Source: Amylostereum areolatum (taxonomy: Eukaryota; Basidiomycota; Agaricomycetes; Russulales; Stereaceae). From it: a DNA stretch of 64,000 nt. Shown here in pieces: positions 57,804-64,000 of the stretch. The stretch covers positions 1,054,001 to 1,118,000 of the forward strand of contig SAXG01000006.1 in assembly GCA_012932865.1 (NCBI GenBank). Reading direction: 5' to 3'. Position 1 is the first letter of the stretch, and every line of letters begins with the position of its first letter. A program made the translations under genes and the position numbers. The notes beneath the pieces are model-generated. The model was not told the origin of the DNA. It did no database searches and saw only the letters and a program-made list of their open reading frames with translations.

Positions 57804-58402
57804 GCGCGCCTATAGTACTTGTATGAACAGTTATAGTATGTGATGCGCAGTTGTAACAGGTGCTCCAGGGTGGATTGACTACCTCCCTCTGGATTGGGAC
57901 ACCTAAACCGGTCCGCACTTAAGGGCACCAGCCAACCGTTCACAAGCACCTATAGCGTCACGCTAGGCTCCCCTAGCGCTTGCCTAATTACCTAAGTATA
58001 GTAATTATGTACTGGCTTAGCGACGACACGAGCGTCGCCAGAGGCCCTTCCTACCAGCTTCCTCAAGTGAGGTCACTTGGTTTCAGGGTGCTACGACACT
58101 ACACGTCCTAAGATGTCTTCAGGGCGGCTGGGAACAAAACGCCCGCACGCAACCTGGGTAAGTAAAAGTCCATGCCCCTAATGGGCCAAACTGTATCGTA
58201 GCGCGCAGAGGGACGGAGGACTAGAGGACTCGCAACAGCTTCTGCCTGCTTCAGGGCTCCCTCGCCGCGCTCGCGTTACCCCTTCAGGGTGAGGACACAA
58301 TGCAAGGCCCGGGGCCAAGCAAATTGGGGAGCGAGTGGGACAAATGAATGTTACTCGCCTTTGAAGAACTTTGTACGACTTGAGGGCTAGATAGATAGGC
58401 CA
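57804..58402 (-). other. Long 5' leader of the copia element
   Basis: About 600 bases between the upstream ATG and the primer-binding site with no long frame. It contains the hairpin GCGACG-ACACGAG-CGTCGC near 58020-58038. It may hold packaging signals; that is inference. Confidence 0.5.
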
Positions 58403-58414
58403 GGGCCCATAACC
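58403..58414 (-). promoter_or_regulatory. Primer-binding site, initiator-tRNA half type
   Basis: Minus-strand GGTTATGGGCCC directly inside the 5' LTR. Its complement GGGCCCATAACC resembles the anticodon arm (CAT anticodon) of initiator methionine tRNA, as in elements primed by a half-tRNA such as Drosophila copia. Confidence 0.65.
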
Positions 58415-58886
58415 TGTTAAACAGACTTATCCAAGTCAGTGAGACGCTCAGTCGAAGGGATACTTCGAGTTATATATTATACCTTATCCAAGTCAGTGAG
58501 ACGCTATAGTAAGGTATGTAAGCAAGAGAGAAATAAGTGGAAGGTATGAAGGTTTGCTCACCTCAGTCAAAGGGATACTTTGAGTGAGGAGGCAGGACGA
58601 AATACGAGAGCCTTATATACCCTAACCGCTGTGCCATAAGAGCCAATCATAAAAGCCGTAAGAAAGTGGTGCCATAGTGTAGCATAATTAATCAGCGCTA
58701 AGAGTGCGCTCAGTCATCCACCACAGCTTTCATGTGAAAGCGTACAGTAAGAATCACATGCTCCGCACAGCCTCGCACAGCCAATTCCATATTGTTCCGG
58801 TTCTTCCCAGAACCTTCCGTTCCTTTCCGTCACATATTACATAATGTAGTTGAAGCTAGAGATCGTCCGCATTACTATCTTCAACA
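58415..58886 (-). repeat. 5' LTR of the copia element
   Basis: 472 bases, TG...CA ends, 8 differences from the other LTR, five of them CG versus TG/CA. Confidence 0.97.
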
Positions 58887-58890
58887 GTAC

Positions 58891-58955
58891 GGTCATCCTC
58901 GCCCTGTACACCTGGATCACGGTACGGTCATCCTCGCCCTGTATACCTGGATCAC
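58891..58955. repeat. 35 bp tandem duplication at the copia insertion site
   Basis: GGTCATCCTCGCCCTGTA-Y-ACCTGGATCAC appears at 58891 and again at 58926, 35 bases apart with one difference. The left flank of the copia also ends in GGATCACGGTACG. A 35 base step shifts the minus-strand reading frame. Confidence 0.75.
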
Positions 58956-59283
58956 TACGTGCATCAACGTAGATCTTGAATGCCTTGAGTTCACCCTCCA
59001 CGCCCCCACCTACCACACCTACCTCGTCTAGAACACTCCCAACCCAATCCTCCAGACAAGCTTTACCTCCATCTCCCAGTTTAATTGCTGGACCCCTGAA
59101 TCTACCCTGCCACCAGTCCATCCCACTATCAAGGGTAAGACCCTTCGTCGCCGCCATCATGAACACAAGATCTGCCAGGCAGTAAAAGCCGGCTACCTCA
59201 CCCAGAAACTCCTCGGTCGTCGCCCTGTCGCGGACAACTTCTTCTAGAACCATCGCTTCCCAAACCTTCACCTGTCCCCCCAC
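58892..59283 (-). pseudogene. Left part of a broken minus-strand ORF (unknown)
   Basis: Minus-strand frame beginning MGGQVKVWEAMVLEEVVRD with a tryptophan-rich stretch (GMDWWQGRFRGPAIKLGD) runs into the 35 base duplication and the copia insertion. With one copy of the duplication and no copia, its frame would continue into 52727-52494. It has no recognised family. The plus strand at 59294-59608 also has a protein-like frame (DYYLYEYSVLTSLDTKRP) with one stop, so this zone may be old transposon coding DNA. Confidence 0.35.
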
Positions 59284-60364
59284 CCCTGCGTTTCCCCCAG
59301 GTATCTTCCGTGACTATTATCTGTATGAGTACTCCGTCCTCACCTCCCTAGACACCAAGAGACCGGTACATTGGGCCCACAACCCTTCCGAAGAAAGCAG
59401 ACAAGACTGGTACTTTTAAGGAGGCAACTATCTCACAGATGAAGACTTTGATCTTGCAACCGACGTCCTTACTAGAGAGTATTTGATCCTACCTTCGGGG
59501 GTTGCACCACTCTTCAAATTGGTACTCCACCGTGCCAGATCTCGAGATGAGCGTGACATGGCCGTCTTCGGCCAACATGAGAGCGAATCCCGGGTCATGG
59601 TCATGTGACATGCCAGTGAAGCCAATGTTGTGTCGTCGCCGTGTTATGTCCCCTCCTCTATATCTAATTCCTTAGCACACAAATGTAACAACAACATGCT
59701 GACATGTCAACAACAACTTCTGCTGGCATCTCAAGCCATTATCTTCGCTCTTTATCATACATTCACAGCTTCAGCGGCCCTCCTCGGTCCTGTAGCTAGC
59801 ATTCCACCCTCTATCTCTGCTCTTTTCTCGTGCATGAGCAACTCAAGGATCACGCTGTTGGCCCATATACATTCAAGACCGCACAAATACATCAAATCCC
59901 GCCCCAAAGTTGGTGGCTCACAAATCACAGAGGAGTGGTTGGACAGCCTTGGAGACACTGAATGCAGGTGGTACTTTCGATGTGTTACATTGCATCTATC
60001 TGCTTTTCTGCTCTATGATAACCTCCTAGCTTTGAAAAACAGATCCACACTCCCAGAACTCAAGCGGCTTGTCCGTGCTCTGCACATCCGCAATCCCTTC
60101 ATCACGGAGTGTGGTGGCTATCACTTCTCCACCTTTGAGGCCCTCTGTCTTCTCATCTACCAATTCCACACCACCGACGATCTGTATTCCATTCAAACCC
60201 ACTTTTGTCGGTCCCTCACATCCCTTTCCTTTGTCATCAATGAGCTTGCCACAGAACTTGAGTTGCGATGGACATATCTGCTCGATTTCGATATACACAG
60301 TGTGCTCAGCATCGAGAACATCTTCAAGTACACGGAAGCTATCCAGCGTGCAGGGTGCCCTATC

Positions 60365-60669
60365 TGTCAAGAACGACCAACTAAGGAATGCATCCAATAG
60401 CCTTCTAAGTCGCGACACAGGCAGTGGCTCAAGGGAAGGGGAGATCAGGGAACAAAGAGAGAACAGTATATTGCACTCTAAGCCGGTAAAGACTAGGAGG
60501 AAAGACTAAAGAACTAGATACATGCAGGCCAGCTATATATACTAGGGTGGGATGTGCACAGACCAAGGGGCATATCAGCGATGCCATCAAAGGGGATTGA
60601 TTCACAGGTGTGGGATCAGATAGCGCAAGAAAGCAAGGAAAAATCGGAGTAAAAGGGCGAACCGTGACA
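60365..60669. mobile_element. Solo LTR 1, 305 bp, inside the transposase
   Basis: Starts TGTCA and ends TGACA. It is flanked by CTATC (60360-60364) and CTATT (60670-60674), a 5 base duplication with one change. The transposase frame is continuous when the LTR is left out. A solo LTR forms by recombination between the two LTRs of a full element. Confidence 0.82.
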
Positions 60670-61083
60670 CTATTGCGCGTGTTTGGGGGCTCATTGACTG
60701 CACAATCCGTGCTATGAGCTGGCCATCTATCTGGGCCGACAACATGTATACGGGCCATCAGAAGGTTCATGGGTTGAAATATCAGTCTGTTGTGCTATCT
60801 AATAGGCTCATCGGGCATCTGTTTGGTCCCAAATCTGCACGTCAAAATGACAACTTTTTGTTGCACTTCTCGACAGATGCAGAGAGCACATGTGGGAGGT
60901 TGACGAGGGGAGAGATCAGCAGTACTTTTTCATCTACGGTGACCCTGCATACGGTTGGAGAGATGTGCTTCTCAGCCCATACTCGAATCCTGTTGATCAG
61001 TGTACACAGATGCAGCAGGAATTCAACACTGCAATGGCCAGGATACGTATTAAGGTTGAACATGGTTACGGTTTGGTTGTAGG

Positions 61084-61538
61084 TGTCAGCAACTAGTGCG
61101 ACAGCACCAAGTTACGACATAGCTGACTAGAAGATGAGAACGACGGAGGGGAGCCAATTAGACATGGCGACAGACAAGGGAAAGCAAGCAAAGTCGGTAG
61201 AATTGACTAGCTCGAGATAAGGGATATGTAAAGTGAGAGCGAGCCTTATATACACGAGAGGAGAGAGACTTAGATAAGCAACCAATACACGGCGATCAGT
61301 AAGCAGACCTAGTATAAGTAAGCAGTCATATGTAAACGAGCACAGCATGAGTCAGTATCATACAGCATGAGTCAAGAGAAAGGAGTTAGACCCAGGCCAA
61401 GATGAGTCATGTGGGTCCAGGTGGGATATAGATGAACCAGGTCCGGGCCGAAGTGGAGCCGGACCGGTGATAAGCCGATAAGTCCTAAAGTGTGTAACCA
61501 ATGTAAAGTAAAAAGAAAATTATAGACCGTTCATGACA
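61084..61538. mobile_element. Solo LTR 2, 455 bp, inside the transposase
   Basis: Starts TGTCA and ends TGACA, flanked by a perfect 5 base duplication GTAGG (61079-61083 and 61539-61543). It contains a CTTATATACACGAG promoter-like region at about 61246. It differs in sequence and length from solo LTR 1, so it belongs to another family. Confidence 0.87.
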
Positions 61539-61613
61539 GTAGGTTTCTGGCCTTTCCTTGACGCTACTTATAAGCAACATATCTTTCTTTCTCCTATTGG
61601 TACATATTATTGA

Positions 61614-62199
61614 GTGGCACATGGTCTAGTCAAACAAGTCTGTCAGTAACACATATCCCACCAGTCTACTAACCCGATCTTAACACAGGTCCCACAGTGG
61701 GCCCATGAGGTCTAATTATATGGTCCCACAGGGGGTCACCTCTACACTTGTGCCCTTAGAAACCTGTTAGCCCTCCGACCCTCCGACCCTCCGACCCTCC
61801 GACCCTTCGACCCTCCGACACTTTCCACTTCTGACATAGCCTTATGCCACAATCATATCAATCATCATACCCACAGGACCTAATGTAGTCTTAGTACTAT
61901 AGTCATCTCAGTTTCAATAAATATGTATTATGCAAAGGCCTTTTAAGTTAGCTTTGATTAGTGCGGGAGATGCCGGAGGCATCAGATAACATATCGAGTT
62001 GACTCCCGACATCTTCGCTATCAACATCCACCATCTCCAGTACATCCTGACCATCCTCAGCTTTAGAACATGACAAGGACCATACTCTTCACTTCCTCAC
62101 GCATCACACAACATAATGCCAAACGAAACTGGTATGGCACTATGACTTTCAAGAAGGGGCCAATTCTCGACAAGATCAAAGTCCGTCGCCCGGACAAAC
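61614..62199. other. Non-coding spacer between two transposon relics
   Basis: AT-richer sequence without a gene. It holds the 8 base tandem repeat at 61771-61819. Confidence 0.45.
61771..61819 (+). repeat. 8 bp tandem repeat CCCTCCGA x 6
   Basis: About six units, the fifth with a T for C change (CCCTTCGA). The minus strand reads GGGTCGGAGGGTCGGAGGG, four or more G3 runs with 5 base gaps, a form able to fold into a G-quadruplex. Confidence 0.8.
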
Positions 62200-64000
62200 T
62201 CACAGTCGAGAAATGAGATAACAGTACTCGACACAACTCTCTCACTGATTACACCCCAAACCTTGATAATGTTGATGACTTTGATGTCGATGCGGATACC
62301 AATCCTCACTGGCAACCACCTCCACCTCCACCGCTTTTCCCTCGACGTGCTGGAAAGGTCAGCGACTATTATTCTGAGTGAATAATCTATTAACTTAATT
62401 TCGTCGCAGACACAAAATATGCTCATGAAGGAGTGGAAAGTCCGTCTCCGACTCTTCATTGCCGTCATACAGAAGAGGGAAGCTCCGACATCTGCGAAAT
62501 ACATTGACTGTGGGGATGGAGATGGCAATTGGCGCTGCAAGGACTGCTTTGGATCACCCAATGTTTGCTCTGAATGTCTTCGAAAAGAGCACATCCGACA
62601 CCCCTTCCATTGAGTCCAGCGGTGGACAAGAGGACACTTCAAAGGAGCATGGCTCCGAGATGTTGGTGTTTTTATTTCTCTGGGTCATGGAGGAAAACCC
62701 TGCCCTTTACAGGAACCTCACATGTCAATCTTGTCAAGTAATTTGACTACACCACCTCTTCTTCCGACACCTCTTTCAGTACCACTTCCGACACAGTGTT
62801 CAAGGGCATCCAACACCTCCCCTCATTCCGCCGTCTCTCGATCACTTCGTAACACAGGTCAATCCCACCTTCCGACACCCTCTCCAGAAGCCACACCCCC
62901 TCCTCCTTCACCACCCCCAAACACTTCGTCTTTGACACCACCAACGACTCCCACCCAACAAAACTCTACTCCGAATCTCGCAGGTACTACATCCCCCGAA
63001 GAAGACAATGACTTTGAAGATGATGATACACCATCACCTGCCCCTGATCCGATGGAACCTGGTCCCCAGGACTCTCTTGGCAATCAGATGATAGTCCTTG
63101 TGCACTCTACAGATGTTCATCAAATGGGCGTTCATTCCTGTCAATGCGATGGTGCTGTGAGTGCAGATCTTCAACTACTAGCACTTGGCCTGTATTCTGC
63201 TAGCGTCAAAACTCCGAAGACCGCCTTCACATTCTCTGTGTTAGATGATGCCAGTGACGAGAACCTGAACTTGAATGTGACCATCAGAGGTTTTTATAAC
63301 CACCTCAAAGTCAAGACCTCAAGGGTGTCACCTAGCACAGTTCCGGTATGGTGGTCGGACTGTCCATATATCAGAAGACTAACCATGTTCACAAGGCACG
63401 CCATGTCAAACTGGGCCATGTCAATCGTCAATACCGACACATCACATTGCTCAAACACTTTGGTGCTTGGAATACAACCAAGTCACTCCAACCAGGTCAA
63501 CTTAGTTTGTTTTGTGTTGTATGTCCACAGCCTGGTATCAACTTGAAGCCTGATTGGAAAAGTGATTCCGAGACATCAGAGTTTCTATACACCATTTTCC
63601 AAACTCAAACTCATGTCCTGGTTACAGGTGCAAGTACACTGCCAGTGTTGTTCTCGATGGAAACTACAGCGCACAGCACCCCAGCTCCGCTACCTCTGCA
63701 TAGCGTGAGGTTTGCCTTGGGCATGGAACAGGTTATTTTGTACCGGAGGCCCGATACCTTGTACATCTTCAACATGCAGTTGAGACAAAGGTAATTCATT
63801 CTGCTCGATGTCGGATGTTAGATGTCGGATGTCCGATATCCAATGTTGGTTGTCGGACATATGAAACTGACGACCCGATCAGGCCACCAGAGTTAAATAT
63901 GTCAACCATTGTGCTATCTCACAGGCAGAGTCAGAGCACAAGGGCTGTGACATTTCGGGTGTCGTCTCCACAGCGTGTGGAGATCATGGAGCCTGGTTTC
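62200..64000 (+). pseudogene. KDZ-family transposase relic, runs off right edge
   Basis: N-terminal part of a Kyakuja-Dileera-Zisupton transposase as found in mushrooms: MKEWKVRLRLFIAVIQKREA, a cysteine cluster NWRCKDCFGSPNVCSECLR, VQRWTRGHFKGAWLRDVGVF, a Pro/Ser/Thr-rich linker (62740-63060), then VHQMGVHSCQC and KTPKTAFTFSVLDDASDENL, CPQPGINL, and GTGYFVPEARYLVHLQH. A 51 base intron at about 62358-62409 is likely. The frame is broken: TGA at 62611-62613 stands where HPFHR is expected (CGA to TGA), frame changes occur near 63300-63350, and a TAG lies near 63700. The catalytic part would be beyond the window. Confidence 0.82.

Larger units (their letters stand above)
52734..58886 (-). mobile_element. 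Full-length Ty1/copia LTR retrotransposon
   Basis: A complete element of 6153 bases transcribed leftward: two 472 base LTRs starting TG and ending CA, a single long Gag-Pol frame, primer-binding site and polypurine tract. It is flanked by a perfect 5 base target duplication GTACG (52729-52733 and 58887-58891). The domain order Gag, protease, integrase, reverse transcriptase, RNase H defines Ty1/copia. The LTRs differ at 8 of 472 positions (1.7 percent), so the insertion is fairly young. It sits inside another ORF in a transposon-rich zone. Confidence 0.97.
59630..61613 (+). pseudogene. Harbinger-like DDE transposase relic split by two solo LTRs
   Basis: The frame from 59630 gives the N-terminal helical part (SLGDTECRWYFRCV, FEALCLLIYQF, DLYSIQTHF, KYTEAIQRAGCP). 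After the first LTR it resumes with WGLIDCTIRAMSWPSIW, TGHQKVHGLKYQSVVLSNRL, IGHLFGP, then IYGDPAYGWRDVLLSPYSN and IKVEHGYGLVV. After the second LTR it continues with FWPFLDATYKQHIFLSPIG before a stop. The three catalytic positions expected of the DDE_Tnp_4/Harbinger-like family (D in LIDCT, D in GDPAYG, E in VEHG) are all present. A one-base shift near 60880 and both insertions make it inactive. It is a dead copy of a cut-and-paste transposon. Confidence 0.85.

Noticed and set aside
61771..61819. Telomere or subtelomere repeat
   Set aside because: Fungal telomeres are usually TTAGGG-like; this is six units of an 8-mer inside transposon DNA.

Overview
The window looks like a piece of an agaricomycete (mushroom-forming basidiomycete) nuclear genome. 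The signs are dense genes on both strands, most genes broken by many 45-70 base introns (17 exons in the GMC oxidoreductase), a DUF6534-type membrane protein, KDZ and Harbinger-like transposon relics, and a Ty1/copia element. Gene models were spliced by eye from GT/GC...AG sites, reading phase and family conservation, so inner exon borders are inferences.

Layout. 1-30.2 kb: five intact members (A at 512-3116 on the minus strand; B, C, D, E at 16.8-30.2 kb on the plus strand) of one uncharacterised F-box/cysteine-rich family. They are interleaved with an FAD monooxygenase, a DUF6534 membrane protein, a 275 bp TA-flanked MITE, a GMC oxidoreductase, the meiotic MutS homologue MSH4 and the ESCRT ATPase VPS4. 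30.8-49.9 kb: compact conserved housekeeping genes, mostly in divergent pairs with short shared promoters: VPS72/SWC2 with mL61, GET2 with an ArfGAP, a leukotriene-A4-hydrolase-like aminopeptidase, a conserved hypothetical protein, RPA12, OST5 with YOP1, an UNC93-like transporter, and a DBF2-type kinase with SPC25. 49.9-64 kb: a nested transposon island. It holds a 1.78 kb TIR element, a complete 6.15 kb copia element (472 bp LTRs, GTACG target duplication), a Harbinger-like transposase relic split by two solo LTRs, and a KDZ transposase relic running off the right edge.

How genes relate. Several conserved genes serve the nucleus and cell division (MSH4, SPC25, DBF2 kinase, VPS72, RPA12) or the ER and secretory pathway (GET2, OST5, YOP1, ArfGAP, VPS4). 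There is no sign that they form a functional cluster; the order fits ordinary gene-dense fungal DNA. The F-box family is the accessory feature: the copies share the intron position inside the F-box and a Cys/His-rich C-terminal half, but have diverged strongly and one lacks the whole centre.

Cautions. MSH4 and the LTA4H-like gene carry apparent single-base frameshifts in otherwise well conserved sequence, and MSH4 also has a GG splice donor inside its ATP-binding loop. These may be sequence errors or real decay; the sequence alone cannot decide.
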